Origin: Pseudocalidococcus azoricus BACA0444
GTDB lineage: Bacteria > Cyanobacteriota > Cyanobacteriia > Thermosynechococcales > Thermosynechococcaceae
DNA: 54,957 bases
Reading direction: 5' to 3'
NCBI RefSeq assembly: GCF_031729055.1
Contig: NZ_JAVMIP010000021.1
Span: 1-54,957 of the forward strand
The notes under the pieces are model-generated. The model had not been told where the DNA came from and made no database searches. It was given only the letters and a program-made list of their open reading frames with translations. Each line of letters begins with the position of its first letter. The stretch's first letter is position 1. Made by a program: the position numbers and the translations under genes. This document shows positions 8,241 to 18,401 of this stretch, in pieces.

Positions 8241-9266
8241 ATGGGGCGTTTGATGCGACTGTGGCAATCTTTAGTCATGGGCCTGGTGGTGGTTCTGTTG
8301 TGTACCGGCTGTGGATTTCTGCCATCCCTCGACTTTAATCCCTGGGAAGTTCTGCAACTGCCAACTAAATCCACGGTCTTAGACCTCAGTTTTATCAACG
8401 CCAAACATGGCTGGCTGGTTGGCAGTAATGCCCTTTTGATGGAAACCCTAGATGGCGGTCGGACTTGGGAGCCGCGCAGTTTGGCTCTGGACACGGAAGA
8501 CTATCGGTTTGCTTCCGTTAGTTTTTCTGGTTCAGAGGGGTGGATCACCGGCCAGCCTTCCGTTTTGCTCCATACGACTGATGGGGGGCAATCTTGGGAA
8601 CGTTTAGCCCTCAGTGCCAAATTACCAGGCGCGCCCAATACAATTTTTGCCTTGGGTAATGGGAAAGCGGAACTGACGACTGATATTGGTGCTATTTACC
8701 AGACTCAAGATCAAGGCAAAACCTGGCAAGCCTTAGTTCAAGAAGCTGTGGGCGTGGTGCGGAATATTTCCCGTTCCCCCGAGGGGCAATATGTGGCCGT
8801 CTCCTCTCGCGGTAGTTTTTACTCCACCTGGTCTCCGGGACAGCCGGCCTGGGAACCCCACAATCGGACTAGTTCGCGGCGGGTTCAAAATATGGGCTTT
8901 GGTCAAGATGGTCAGTTGTGGATGCTTATCAATGGTGGCAACCTGAGCTTTTCCGAAGGTCGGGATTGGGAGTCCTGGACAAAACCGACGAATCCTCAGG
9001 TGGCGGTGAGTGTGGGACTATTGGACTTAGCCTACCGGACTTCAGAGGAACTCTGGTTGGCGGGCGGTAGTGGTAATTTGCTCTGTAGTACCGATGGCGG
9101 GAAAACCTGGAAAAAAGACCGCGATATTAACGAAGTGGCCTCCAACTTGTATAAAGTGCGTTTCTTTGGCCCGAATCAAGGCTTCATTCTGGGTCAGCAA
9201 GGGATTTTACTGCGCTATGCCTCAGAACTCCAGGCCAATGGGACACCAGTGATCCCAGCCAGTTAG
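8241..9266 (+). CDS. ycf48: Photosystem II assembly factor Ycf48/HCF136
   Basis: Lumenal seven-bladed beta-propeller that binds newly made D1 precursor and helps assemble the PSII reaction centre. The 341-residue protein has a hydrophobic signal peptide ending in CTGC (C24), which resembles a lipobox and fits the reported lipoprotein nature of Ycf48. Repeated blade motifs of the type TLDGGRTWE, TTDGGQSWE, TQDQGKTWQ and STDGGKTWK are spread along the chain. Arginine-rich stretches (for example RTSSRRVQ) match the chlorophyll and D1 contact region described for the family. It lies 50 bp after rubA and 107 bp before psbE. Confidence 0.95.
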   Translation: MGRLMRLWQSLVMGLVVVLLCTGCGFLPSLDFNPWEVLQLPTKSTVLDLSFINAKHGWLVGSNALLMETLDGGRTWEPRSLALDTEDYRFASVSFSGSEGWITGQPSVLLHTTDGGQSWERLALSAKLPGAPNTIFALGNGKAELTTDIGAIYQTQDQGKTWQALVQEAVGVVRNISRSPEGQYVAVSSRGSFYSTWSPGQPAWEPHNRTSSRRVQNMGFGQDGQLWMLINGGNLSFSEGRDWESWTKPTNPQVAVSVGLLDLAYRTSEELWLAGGSGNLLCSTDGGKTWKKDRDINEVASNLYKVRFFGPNQGFILGQQGILLRYASELQANGTPVIPAS

Positions 9267-9373
9267 TTACTGGAAAAATCCCGAATCTGTGATTGTGAGG
9301 AAGCCCCTGGTTGCGTATCATATAGAATCATTGCCGATTGTGATTAATTTCTTATTTTTGGGAGGTATAAAAA

Positions 9374-9628
9374 GTGGCTGGAACTACGGGTGAACGCCCC
9401 TTCTCAGACATTATTACGAGTGTGCGCTATTGGGTCATCCACAGCATTACCATTCCGGCGTTGTTTATTGCGGGTTGGTTGTTTGTCAGCACTGGCCTGG
9501 CCTACGATATTTTCGGGACTCCTCGCCCTGACACCTACTTTTCCCAAGAACAACAAGCTGCCCCGGTGGTTTCCGATCGGTTTGAAAGCAAACAACAAAT
9601 TAACGAGTTTCTCAAGGATTTAAACTAA
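9374..9628 (+). CDS. psbE: Cytochrome b559 alpha subunit
   Basis: One of the two heme-binding subunits of cytochrome b559 in the photosystem II core. It has 84 residues, normal length, with one membrane helix at about 20-42 and the heme ligand histidine at H23 ([10 protein letters not shown]). The lumenal tail contains FGTPRPD. The start is GTG at 9374, set by a strong GGAGGT at 9361-9366; no ATG is available near the conserved N-terminus. It is the first gene of the psbEFLJ operon. Confidence 0.97.
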   Translation: MAGTTGERPFSDIITSVRYWVIHSITIPALFIAGWLFVSTGLAYDIFGTPRPDTYFSQEQQAAPVVSDRFESKQQINEFLKDLN

Positions 9629-9634
9629 GGCCCT

Positions 9635-9772
9635 ATGACTAGCAACACTCCCAACCAAGAACCTATTTCTTACCCAATTTTTACAGTCCGTTGGTTAGCT
9701 GTGCATACCCTTGGTGTACCGACAATCTTCTTTTTAGGGGCCATTGCGGCAATGCAGTTCATTCAACGGTAA
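9635..9772 (+). CDS. psbF: Cytochrome b559 beta subunit
   Basis: Second heme-binding subunit of cytochrome b559. It has 45 residues with one membrane helix; H24 in [10 protein letters not shown] is the heme ligand that pairs with H23 of PsbE. The C-terminus FIQR is typical. ATG 9635 lies 6 bp after the psbE stop, so translation is probably coupled. Confidence 0.97.
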   Translation: MTSNTPNQEPISYPIFTVRWLAVHTLGVPTIFFLGAIAAMQFIQR

Positions 9773-9830
9773 TTTTGTCTAACTCCTGGCCTGTTGGTCT
9801 TTTTGTTGACTTTACTTTAGGGTGTATTCA

Positions 9831-9944
9831 ATGGAACCAAATCCGAATCGTCAGCCCGTTGAGCTAAATCGCACCTCCCTTTACCTGGGATTGTTGTTGA
9901 TTTTTGTTGTGGCTTTGCTATTCTCGAGCTATTTCTTTAACTAA
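9831..9944 (+). CDS. psbL: Photosystem II protein L
   Basis: A 37-residue single-helix subunit at the PSII monomer-monomer interface, required for stable QA function and dimer formation. The N-terminus [17 protein letters not shown] and the end SSYFFN are diagnostic. ATG 9831 lies 58 bp after psbF. Confidence 0.97.
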   Translation: MEPNPNRQPVELNRTSLYLGLLLIFVVALLFSSYFFN

Positions 9945-10032
9945 TCCTTAATGTCCCTCTGGACGCGTTGACTGAAATGCCACCAGAGTCACTGCTTTGA
10001 TCAATAAAAATAGAGTTCTAGGAGGTTTAACC

Positions 10033-10152
10033 GTGTTACAAAATGGTCGGATTCCCCTTTGGGTGGTCGCAACTGTGGCTGGAATGGGTGTGATTACAAT
10101 TGTCAGTATTTTCTTTTATGGAGCTTACGCTGGCCTGGGTTCAAGCCTCTAG
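10033..10152 (+). CDS. psbJ: Photosystem II protein J
   Basis: A 39-residue single-helix PSII subunit near cytochrome b559 that influences plastoquinone exchange and assembly. It reads [13 protein letters not shown] and then [13 protein letters not shown], an essentially canonical PsbJ. It begins with GTG at 10033 behind GGAGGT at 10021-10026. It is the last gene of the operon; a terminator follows at 10211-10237. Confidence 0.97.
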   Translation: MLQNGRIPLWVVATVAGMGVITIVSIFFYGAYAGLGSSL

Positions 10153-10210
10153 GGTCTAAGGCGAGTTTTAGCCCACTCAGACTAATTTCTTTAAAAATCT
10201 TAAGATCAAC

Positions 10211-10237
10211 CAGGCCTGTCACGGGTCTGTTTTTTTT
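10211..10237 (+). terminator. Rho-independent terminator of the psbEFLJ operon
   Basis: CAGGCC at 10211-10216 pairs with GGTCTG at 10224-10229 (one G-U pair) around a 7-nt loop and is followed at once by eight T (10230-10237). The left arm is a half-copy of the abundant CCAGGCC motif. Confidence 0.75.
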
Positions 10238-10291
10238 CCGGAAAGATTAGCTTAAGATAAAGGTGGCAAATCTAGCTAGTAGGGCCTGGCT

Positions 10292-10561
10292 GTGGCAGAA
10301 CCTGATGAAATCAAGAAACAGCAATTTCTCTACCCGACCAGTCGGTATCAAGGTGAATTTAGTCCCCAAAATTTAGCCTTTAATGCCAACCTGCAAGAAT
10401 TTGCCCAACGAATTGGCTATATTTGTAACTTAGAGACCGGGGGGAAGATTAGTCCCCAACAGGCTTACAAGGACATTAAAGAACTTTGGAAAATGCTCAA
10501 GCGCTCCAAAGCCGAACTCTTATCTGAGCCTAATACGCCTGAACCCCCAGAATCCGACTGA
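10292..10561 (+). CDS. Small conserved cyanobacterial protein (probable DUF7219 family)
   Basis: An 89-residue soluble protein of unknown function. The core reads FLYPTSRYQGEF, then FNANLQEFAQRIGYICNLE, GGKISPQQAY and IKELWKMLKRSK, a pattern I associate with a cyanobacterial family annotated DUF7219. The C-terminus is acidic and proline-rich. It begins with GTG at 10292. It lies after the psb terminator and so has its own promoter. The family name is from memory and should be confirmed. Confidence 0.75.
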   Translation: MAEPDEIKKQQFLYPTSRYQGEFSPQNLAFNANLQEFAQRIGYICNLETGGKISPQQAYKDIKELWKMLKRSKAELLSEPNTPEPPESD

Positions 10562-10591
10562 GCCGTTGCCGCAATTCACTGTGTTTGGCCT

Positions 10592-10789
10592 ATGTCTCCC
10601 CAATTTTCCCCAATGAGTTCTTTATGGGTGAGTTTAGCGACCCCCCCTGTACTTTGCGGAATTTTAGCGCAGGATATTTATTTAGATGTGATCCAGTCAG
10701 TCGGCAAAGCAAGTTTAGAAATCTTTCGGGGAGAACAGTTGCCACTCTTGAAGGTTTCTCTCTCCACCCAGGCCAAGCGCGAAGACTAA
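10592..10789 (+). CDS. Small hypothetical protein with an N-terminal hydrophobic segment
   Basis: A 65-residue frame starting at ATG 10592, or at a second ATG at 10613. Residues 10-27 are hydrophobic (LWVSLATPPVLCGILAQ), followed by an amphipathic stretch, SVGKASLEIFRGEQLP. This resembles small cyanobacterial proteins of unknown function. Competing frames in the same place look less protein-like. It begins 30 bp after the preceding gene on the same strand. I recognise no defined domain. Confidence 0.45.
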   Translation: MSPQFSPMSSLWVSLATPPVLCGILAQDIYLDVIQSVGKASLEIFRGEQLPLLKVSLSTQAKRED

Positions 10790-10853
10790 ACAATAAAAAA
10801 CTAGCATAGTCGCCCCTCCAACTTTTTAGACGGAGTTTATCTTGGGCAATTCT

Positions 10854-12275
10854 CTAGGGAAACCATTGGGGATGAATACCCGGCCCAAGAGCTTGCGGGG
10901 GTAGCAGTTTGATCACTTCTCCCTGTTCGAGGGCTTGAATGGGTAAGAGGATGACTTGAAAATCCTGCTGTTGTCCAGGCGTGGTTTGATCAAAGATTAG
11001 GCCAGAGCCATCGGCGGCTAAACCAATCCCCAAGTTTTTCTGGCCAACCAGGTCTAAAATCGGCGTTAAATGCCCATCCCGAATATCTACCATGGCAATA
11101 AAGGACTGTTCGCGGAATTGCTCATCGGGACGGAGGCGAGTCATTAAGCAATAGAGAACTTTTCCGCGGGGGTCAAAGGCGGCACTCAGGAGCGAACCCG
11201 TTGTTTTGAGCAGTTCCTTGGCCTGCCCTTGACTGTTAACCAAATAGAGGGAGCGGGTAAAGTCTGGGTTAAATTTAACCATTGCCGCATCTCGACCATC
11301 GGGGCTAAAGGCCAAGACCATCCCGTATTGGGGTAAGAAACTTAGGAGTTCCCCTTGTTGGCGTTCAGTCAGAGGGACAATGGCTAATCCCTGTCCTTGG
11401 GCCATGACCAAGTTTTCACTATCCGGGGCAATATGAAAATCTCCCGTGGCGGGTTGATTGAGTTGCTGGGGGGCCTGGTCACCTTCAATCAGCCAAAGAG
11501 ACGCTTCGCCGCCATCGGGGCCCCGTTGAATGCGTTGGATAACCAGGCGTTGCCCATCTTGGGATAACTCAAACTTGACCAGCTGATAGTCTCGATTGTC
11601 TAAAATTTTTGTTACTTCCCCAGGTGGTCGGGGGGAATGGGTTGGCTCTTCTGGGGGGGTAACGACCAGGCCAGTCGTGACGGTATAAAGCTCTGGGTCT
11701 CCACTGCTCTGATCCGTGGGAACAGCCGAAAAAAGAATTCGCTCCCCTTGGGGGTAGGGTTGAAAGTCTAAAACATTCAGGTTGGCCGGGGTGAGGGTCA
11801 GCTTTTGTTGCAGGGTTAAATTATTGAGGATCAGCTTGCCCGCCTCAGAACCAGTGCCAATGTAGGCAATCACCCGATCACGACTGCGGAAAAATCCTGA
11901 GAAGGGTTCCATTTCGGGCTTGGCAGGTGGTTCAGTCGGAATGTCAACATTGATTTGAAACCCCTGGCCATAGGGAATAGGCTCAAGCAAGGTGTAAGCC
12001 AGCCGCCGCCCTGACCAACTGGTTTTACCGGGTAAGGGGGGATCAATCGTAATCGCCTCGCTGATCAACTCCCAATCCATTTGCCGACTAAAACTGAGGA
12101 TAAAGGCTCGATCAGCAGCACCAATATCCCTATCCTGCCAAGTAAAATAGCGCACCCTTGGTAATGTTTGATCGCCCCCCCAGGCCAAGCCCGCAATCAT
12201 CACCATGACCACAGCTATTAAACCAAGAGCAACTCGATCCAGAGGCTGCCACTTAAAAAACCAATGTTTGAGCAT
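10854..12275 (-). CDS. Membrane-anchored beta-propeller-like protein of unknown function
   Basis: A 473-residue protein with a short cytoplasmic N-terminus and one membrane helix or uncleaved signal at about residues 14-33. A long extracytoplasmic part follows, rich in beta-strand segments of the TolB/WD40-like type (for example FSPDGRDAAMVK, IAPDSENLVMAQ and ADGSGLIFDQ, each with the PDG/ADG turn of a blade). A small domain between the anchor and the propeller contains ITIDPPLPGKTSW, resembling an Ig-like segment. The fold is inferred from repeats; I do not know the function. It is transcribed away from the cobalamin and ATP-synthase genes upstream of it on the same strand. Confidence 0.7.
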   Translation of the reverse strand: MLKHWFFKWQPLDRVALGLIAVVMVMIAGLAWGGDQTLPRVRYFTWQDRDIGAADRAFILSFSRQMDWELISEAITIDPPLPGKTSWSGRRLAYTLLEPIPYGQGFQINVDIPTEPPAKPEMEPFSGFFRSRDRVIAYIGTGSEAGKLILNNLTLQQKLTLTPANLNVLDFQPYPQGERILFSAVPTDQSSGDPELYTVTTGLVVTPPEEPTHSPRPPGEVTKILDNRDYQLVKFELSQDGQRLVIQRIQRGPDGGEASLWLIEGDQAPQQLNQPATGDFHIAPDSENLVMAQGQGLAIVPLTERQQGELLSFLPQYGMVLAFSPDGRDAAMVKFNPDFTRSLYLVNSQGQAKELLKTTGSLLSAAFDPRGKVLYCLMTRLRPDEQFREQSFIAMVDIRDGHLTPILDLVGQKNLGIGLAADGSGLIFDQTTPGQQQDFQVILLPIQALEQGEVIKLLPPQALGPGIHPQWFP

Positions 12276-12393
12276 AAACTTACCGAGGGAAGTAAGAACG
12301 GGAACCCATATTCCAGGGGTCCTGATGGCCAGTCAGCCCTGATCTTGATCCTAAGCCAGGATAGTCCCAGCCCTGCCAAGAGCTAAAACTACC

Positions 12394-12996
12394 CTAAAAT
12401 TCGATGCCAGCTTGGGCCTTGACCCCTTGTTCTCGAAAGGGATGTTTAATGAGGGTCATTTCTGTCACTAAATCCGCTTCAGCAATGAGTTCTGGGGGTG
12501 CGCCTCGGCCAGTCAAAATCACGTGGGAAGTGGCAGGCTTTTCGGCCAGGCCTTGGAGGACTTGTGAGACGGATAGATAGCCCAGTTTTAAGGCCACATT
12601 AACTTCATCAAGTAGCACGAGCCGAAATTCTGGGTTGGTCACATAGTGCAAGGCTGTTGTCCAGGCCGCTTGGGTGGTGGCAATATCCCGCTGGCGATCT
12701 TGGGTTTCCCAGGTAAAGCCTTCCCCAAGGGCCTGGAATTCAAGCTGTGGGGAGAACTGCCCAAGCATAGCTTTTTCGGCTGGCTCCCAGGCCCCCTTAA
12801 TAAATTGGACAATCGCCACCCGATAGCCATGGCCCAAAGACCGCAAGACCATCCCCAAGGCGGCTGTTGTTTTTCCTTTCCCATTACCGGTGTGGACAAT
12901 GATCAGGCCTTTCTCCAGATTCCGTTCAGCAACTCGTTGAGCCTGAATTTCCTTGCGGCGTTGCATCTTGGCCTGGTGTTGGGCATCCGTAACCAT
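12394..12996 (-). CDS. cobO: Cob(I)yrinic acid a,c-diamide adenosyltransferase
   Basis: CobO/BtuR-type corrinoid adenosyltransferase that moves the adenosyl group of ATP to cob(I)yrinate during adenosylcobalamin synthesis or salvage. The protein has 200 residues from ATG 12996. The modified P-loop GNGKGKTT falls at 37-44, followed by VQFIKGAW, the family aspartate/glutamate segment RLVLLDEVN, and RGAPPELIAEADLVTEM. An in-frame TTG at 13002 would abut the upstream small gene's stop, but ATG is preferred. The gene follows the 59-residue membrane protein gene by only 6 bp, implying co-transcription. Confidence 0.93.
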   Translation of the reverse strand: MVTDAQHQAKMQRRKEIQAQRVAERNLEKGLIIVHTGNGKGKTTAALGMVLRSLGHGYRVAIVQFIKGAWEPAEKAMLGQFSPQLEFQALGEGFTWETQDRQRDIATTQAAWTTALHYVTNPEFRLVLLDEVNVALKLGYLSVSQVLQGLAEKPATSHVILTGRGAPPELIAEADLVTEMTLIKHPFREQGVKAQAGIEF

Positions 12997-13002
12997 AGAC
13001 AA

Positions 13003-13182
13003 CTAACCTTTTAAGGCTCGGGCAAAATTTTGGCGGTAGGTCTTGTTGGTAATCATCACCGGCCAGAGAATCGTCAAGATAAACCGGGATTGGGCATAAC
13101 TGGTGCGCTCAAACCCGTTCCAGAACTTCCAGCCCCCAGCTAAGTAAAGCATCACTAAAACCAGGCCAATTAAAGTTCCCAT
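13003..13182 (-). CDS. 59-residue membrane protein between atpC and cobO
   Basis: A short complete gene from ATG 13182 to TAG 13005-13003. It begins MGTLIGLVLVMLYLAGGWKF, a membrane helix over residues 3-18. A soluble part follows with an amphipathic stretch, LTILWPVMITNKTYRQNF, and the basic ending ARALKG. The layout (short hydrophobic start, WKFW, a LWP motif, NxxYRxNF) resembles a small conserved cyanobacterial protein of unknown function that I have seen in other genomes. It sits 25 bp after the atpC stop and 6 bp before cobO, so it is likely read with one or both. No function is claimed. Confidence 0.65.
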   Translation of the reverse strand: MGTLIGLVLVMLYLAGGWKFWNGFERTSYAQSRFILTILWPVMITNKTYRQNFARALKG

Positions 13183-13207
13183 CGGTTTCTACTCTCAACC
13201 CTAAACT

Positions 13208-13624
13208 CTAAAGCTCAACCGAGCCACCCGCTGCTTGTAGTTTAGCCCGAGCCTGACGAAATGCTTGGGTAGCCTGAAACTTGGCCTGGCGGGAATCCCC
13301 TTGTTCGGTCTTGGCAAGTTGCTCCTTGGCATTCGTATAATCAGCCTTGGCCTGGTCTAAATTAATCGTGTCACCCCGGATCGCACCGTTGACTAAAACC
13401 GTGAGTTCATTGTTTTCAACTTCGGCAAAGCCGCCCATCAGGGCAATTGAGAGCCAGTCTTTACCGGAGCGGACTCGCATGACCCCCGTTTCCAGGGCCG
13501 TGAGCAAGGGGGCATGATTGGCTAAGATGCCTAACTGGCCAGTCGTACTGGGGAGAATCACTTCTTCGGCGGGGGCATCCCAAACCGTTTTATCGGGGGC
13601 AATTACCCGGACAGTCATCACCAT
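13208..13624 (-). CDS. atpC: ATP synthase F1 epsilon subunit
   Basis: Central-stalk subunit that couples rotation and inhibits ATP hydrolysis (often named atpE in cyanobacteria, after plastids). It has 138 residues: the N-terminal beta-sandwich with PSTTGQLGILANHAPLLTAL and the C-terminal helical hairpin rich in Ala, Gln and Lys. The N-terminus MVMTVRVIAPDKTVWD closely resembles Thermosynechococcus. ATG 13624 is chosen; ATG 13618 is two codons inside. It lies 101 bp after atpD, the standard cyanobacterial beta-epsilon operon. Confidence 0.96.
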   Translation of the reverse strand: MVMTVRVIAPDKTVWDAPAEEVILPSTTGQLGILANHAPLLTALETGVMRVRSGKDWLSIALMGGFAEVENNELTVLVNGAIRGDTINLDQAKADYTNAKEQLAKTEQGDSRQAKFQATQAFRQARAKLQAAGGSVEL

Positions 13625-13725
13625 AGGTCTTTAGTGCCTCGTTCAAAGGGTAGAACAACGGGTCTTAATTAGTAACTGAACTGCGCTAGGGATGAGCCGG
13701 CCCACCCCTAATTCCCTCGGACAAC

Positions 13726-15177
<1,452 letters not shown>

Positions 15178-15357
15178 CTACGCCTTATTACCTTTGATGA
15201 TTGACTGAGTGCGAGACATCCACTGGGGGAGTAACGCCTAGGAATGTTGCTGTGCCCGAAAATGCACCATCATTAACCCTATCACACGGGAATCCTCATC
15301 CATACATTACTTTGGGAGAGTCGAGGAAGAAATGCTGGAAACCAAAGCTGGCATGGG

Positions 15358-15552
15358 TTAAGGAACAACTTCAATCTCATCTTCAAAAAACCAAGTACTG
15401 CCTTGTCCCTCGAATTTCACCACGACCCCAACACCACTGCCATCGGTCATTTTGAATCCGGTAATCACGCCAAATTTACCTAACGTGTTGGCGACCCCTT
15501 GATTAACCCGATCACGAATCCGACAGACGCGGACTTTTTGCCCAACTTCCAT
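15358..15552 (-). CDS. DUF2862 family protein
   Basis: A 64-residue protein of a family found in cyanobacteria and plants. Recognisable segments are MEVGQKVRVCRIRDRV at the start, GVITGFKMTDGSGVGVVVKF in the middle and TWFFEDEIEVV at the end, which suggests a small SH3-like beta-barrel. The function is unknown. It lies between uvrC and atpD, all on the minus strand, with 183 bp before atpD and 172 bp after uvrC. Confidence 0.85.
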   Translation of the reverse strand: MEVGQKVRVCRIRDRVNQGVANTLGKFGVITGFKMTDGSGVGVVVKFEGQGSTWFFEDEIEVVP

Positions 15553-15724
15553 AGTGTTTCCTCAGTATTATCTCTTGAAATCACGCCCCAGGCCTGGGGA
15601 ACTGCGCTTAAATCCTTGCTCATCCTACCAGGCCCGAATCCCCTTGACATAGAAATTTTGCAGAGCGCGCCTTGGCGAGAAAATACCATCCAGCCACTCC
15701 GAAATTAGTAACGCTGAGCCAAAT

Positions 15725-17623
15725 TTAAAGACTCCTAAATTCCTCGGGTTCACTCCTGGCCTGGGGGTGAAAATAGTCATAGATTTGTTGGGCCAGGCGA
15801 GGGCCAATGTTAGGGACGGCCGTAAGTTGGGCCAGACTGGCCGTGCGGATAAAATCAATGGATCTGAACGTAGCTAAGAGTTGTTTTTGGCGGTGATAGC
15901 CCAGGCCGGGTATTTCTTCTAAGCGCGACCGCCGCATCCGATCACTTCTTTGTTGGCGATGAAAACTAACCGCAAACCGATGGGCCTCATCTCGTAACCG
16001 TCTCAGGAGTTGAACACCCGGCTGTTCCGCATCTGTAGGCAGGGGTTGGGATTCACCAGGCAAGAAAATTTCTTCCCGTTGTTTGGCCAGGCTGAGGATT
16101 TTGACATCTTCTAAAATGCCGCCATCCCGCAACACATTCACCACTGCTGAGAGTTGCCCTTTACCGCCATCAATCATCACCACATCCGGCCAATTGGCAT
16201 CCCCGACCCGTTCTTTGCTGGGATCATCAAGATAGGTCCGAAAACGCCGTTGGAGAATCTCCGCCAGACTCGCAAAATCATCGGAATGGCCAGTTTTGAC
16301 TTCAGGATTGCGAATTTTATAGCGGCGATAGTGCTGTTTGGCTGGTAAACCATTGATGAACACGACCCGTGAGGCCACTGCATCCGAGCCTTGAATGTGG
16401 GAAATGTCATAGCCTTCGATCCGTTGGGGCAGTTCCGGCAAATCCAAAAGTTCAGCTAAATCCTTGAGGGCGGCATTGTTCCGATCAGTTACTTTTTGAG
16501 TGCGGGCCAGTTCTAAGAGGGCGTTACGTTCGACCATTTCAATCAGTTCGGCCTTGGCCTGGCGTTGGGGAACGGTGATTGTGACTTTGCGCCCCTTGGC
16601 CTGGCTGAGATAATCCGCTAAAAATTCGGCTTCCGGTAAGGCCGTTTGGACCAAAATTTCCGGGGGAATCTCGACGGGATCGGCCTGGGCATAATGTTCT
16701 TCAAGGACGCGCTGGAGAATCAAACCCGGTTGTCCGGCCTGGGCATCAGCGACAAATCCCAACCGACCGACTAACCGCCCCGAGCGAATTTGAAATAGCT
16801 GAATACAGGCCTGGTGCTCATCGGCAGCTAAAGCAATGGCATCCCGAGACACCGTATCATCCGAAAGCGTTACCTTTTGATCCGCTCCCAAATATTTCAA
16901 TCCGGCAATTTGATCCCGTAACCGCGCTGCCAATTCAAAATTGAGGACTTCCGCGGCCTGCTCCATTTGTTGGGTCAAGGTTTCAATCAATTCTCCTGTT
17001 CGGCCTTGGAAAATCATCGCCACCCGTTGCAGTGTTTTCCGGTAGTCTTCCGGTGTAATCAGCTTTTGGCAGACTCCCGGACAGCGACCCATATCGAAAT
17101 TCAAACAGGGGCGATCCTTAAATAGGGGTTGAGGACGTTGCCGTAACGGAAAAAGCCGTTTCACCAGGCCTAGCGTCTGTCTCAGTAACCTTGTATCCAC
17201 ATAGGGGCCGTAGTAGCGATCTTTTTGGGCTTCCAGGCGGCGTTTGCGGGTAATAAAAATCCGCGGATACTCCTGTGACCAAGTGATACAGAGATAGGGA
17301 TATTTTTTATCGTCTTTGAGCAGAACATTGAAATGGGGCTGATGCTGCTTAATTAAATTTGCTTCTAGGGCCAGGGCTTCTGCTTCGCTGTCGGTGACAA
17401 TAAACTCAATATCCGCGACTTGATAGACCATTAACTCGAGGCGGGGGCCAAGGCTGGCGGGTTGGCGAAAATAGGATCGGACGCGATTGCGGAGGCGTTT
17501 TGATTTACCGATATAGAGAATTTGATCCGTTTTATCCCGCATTAAATACACCCCCGGCTCCAAGGGCAATTCTTTTAGACGGGCTTCTAACTGTTCCCGA
17601 TTTTTTAGTAGTGGCTCCGACAT
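15725..17623 (-). CDS. uvrC: Excinuclease ABC subunit C
   Basis: Makes both incisions in nucleotide excision repair after UvrA and UvrB mark the lesion. From ATG 17623 it has 632 residues, normal length. Domains in order: the GIY-YIG nuclease ([19 protein letters not shown]) near 20-40, a cysteine cluster [13 protein letters not shown], a UvrB-binding UVR motif near 205-240, the RNase H-like endonuclease with [12 protein letters not shown] and [11 protein letters not shown], and a C-terminal double helix-hairpin-helix ([32 protein letters not shown]). A 27-residue in-frame extension upstream is unlike the family and was not used. Confidence 0.96.
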   Translation of the reverse strand: MSEPLLKNREQLEARLKELPLEPGVYLMRDKTDQILYIGKSKRLRNRVRSYFRQPASLGPRLELMVYQVADIEFIVTDSEAEALALEANLIKQHQPHFNVLLKDDKKYPYLCITWSQEYPRIFITRKRRLEAQKDRYYGPYVDTRLLRQTLGLVKRLFPLRQRPQPLFKDRPCLNFDMGRCPGVCQKLITPEDYRKTLQRVAMIFQGRTGELIETLTQQMEQAAEVLNFELAARLRDQIAGLKYLGADQKVTLSDDTVSRDAIALAADEHQACIQLFQIRSGRLVGRLGFVADAQAGQPGLILQRVLEEHYAQADPVEIPPEILVQTALPEAEFLADYLSQAKGRKVTITVPQRQAKAELIEMVERNALLELARTQKVTDRNNAALKDLAELLDLPELPQRIEGYDISHIQGSDAVASRVVFINGLPAKQHYRRYKIRNPEVKTGHSDDFASLAEILQRRFRTYLDDPSKERVGDANWPDVVMIDGGKGQLSAVVNVLRDGGILEDVKILSLAKQREEIFLPGESQPLPTDAEQPGVQLLRRLRDEAHRFAVSFHRQQRSDRMRRSRLEEIPGLGYHRQKQLLATFRSIDFIRTASLAQLTAVPNIGPRLAQQIYDYFHPQARSEPEEFRSL

Positions 17624-17894
17624 GGAATTTAGAAAAAAACGCTCAGAAACAGTCCAGACTTGGCAGATCCCAAATCCAAAGAGATAGACGGAAAGGGGGG
17701 CCAAACAACGGTGGGGGAAGTAGCAGTCGCATCAAGGATTATTGGGTAGTGGGGGAGTGAACAACCGACAAATAAGGCAACGAAATATCAAGAGTCTAAC
17801 GTCAAGACAGTCCCTGTAGAATTGACGCGATAAATCCAGGACGAAAGTTCACGAACTGGGGGCGGTATTGATCGGGCCTTGGCCTGGTTTCGTT

Positions 17895-18251
17895 TCAAGG
17901 GAGAGGTTTTTCGCTGTTCTCTCTGGCCCGTGACCGACTACCGGTTTGTTGTTCCATGGCCTTGATGCCAAAACCAACCAATGCCCCCACTGTTAATGGC
18001 ACGCCGAAACCGCCCCCCATCAGAATCACCAATGACACGATCCCTTTGACTCCTTTTTCTGCTTGGGAGCAGTTTTTGGGAAAGGCACAACCCATCGGCC
18101 CCATGGTGAAGGCAAGCCACCCAGAAATCAGTAAGGTAAAGGGAAATATAATCACAGTTACTAAACATCCCGCCGCCGGAGCCAAACATCCAGGCCATGG
18201 CGATTGATCACGGGAAACCTTGCTTTCTGGGGCATCCTGATGAGAGTTCAT
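17895..18251 (-). CDS. Small membrane protein of unknown function
   Basis: A 118-residue protein from ATG 18251 (an upstream in-frame start at 18317 adds 22 residues). Two hydrophobic segments are visible, at about 27-48 (CLVTVIIFPFTLLISGW) and about 73-98 (IVSLVILMGGGFGVPLTVGALVGF). Between them is a short loop with two cysteines (GCAFPKNCSQ). The tail is basic and probably cytoplasmic. I recognise no family. It is divergent from crtQ. The 271 bp between it and uvrC show nothing recognisable. Confidence 0.55.
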   Translation of the reverse strand: MNSHQDAPESKVSRDQSPWPGCLAPAAGCLVTVIIFPFTLLISGWLAFTMGPMGCAFPKNCSQAEKGVKGIVSLVILMGGGFGVPLTVGALVGFGIKAMEQQTGSRSRARENSEKPLP

Positions 18252-18401
18252 CGTTTCCAGGCCGGTCAGATTTTGACAACCCAACGATAACAACTTTCCA
18301 GTTCTGATTATGGCCATTGATTGGGTCTGACCTGGAACATCGGGATTGGCAAACTGTTAAACTATGTAAAGCATTTTTGAATCCAGTTACGAGTTGCGTC
18401 T

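Noticed and set aside
17624..17704. N-terminal extension of uvrC
   Set aside because: The residues before [11 protein letters not shown] are not conserved in UvrC; ATG 17623 gives a normal protein.
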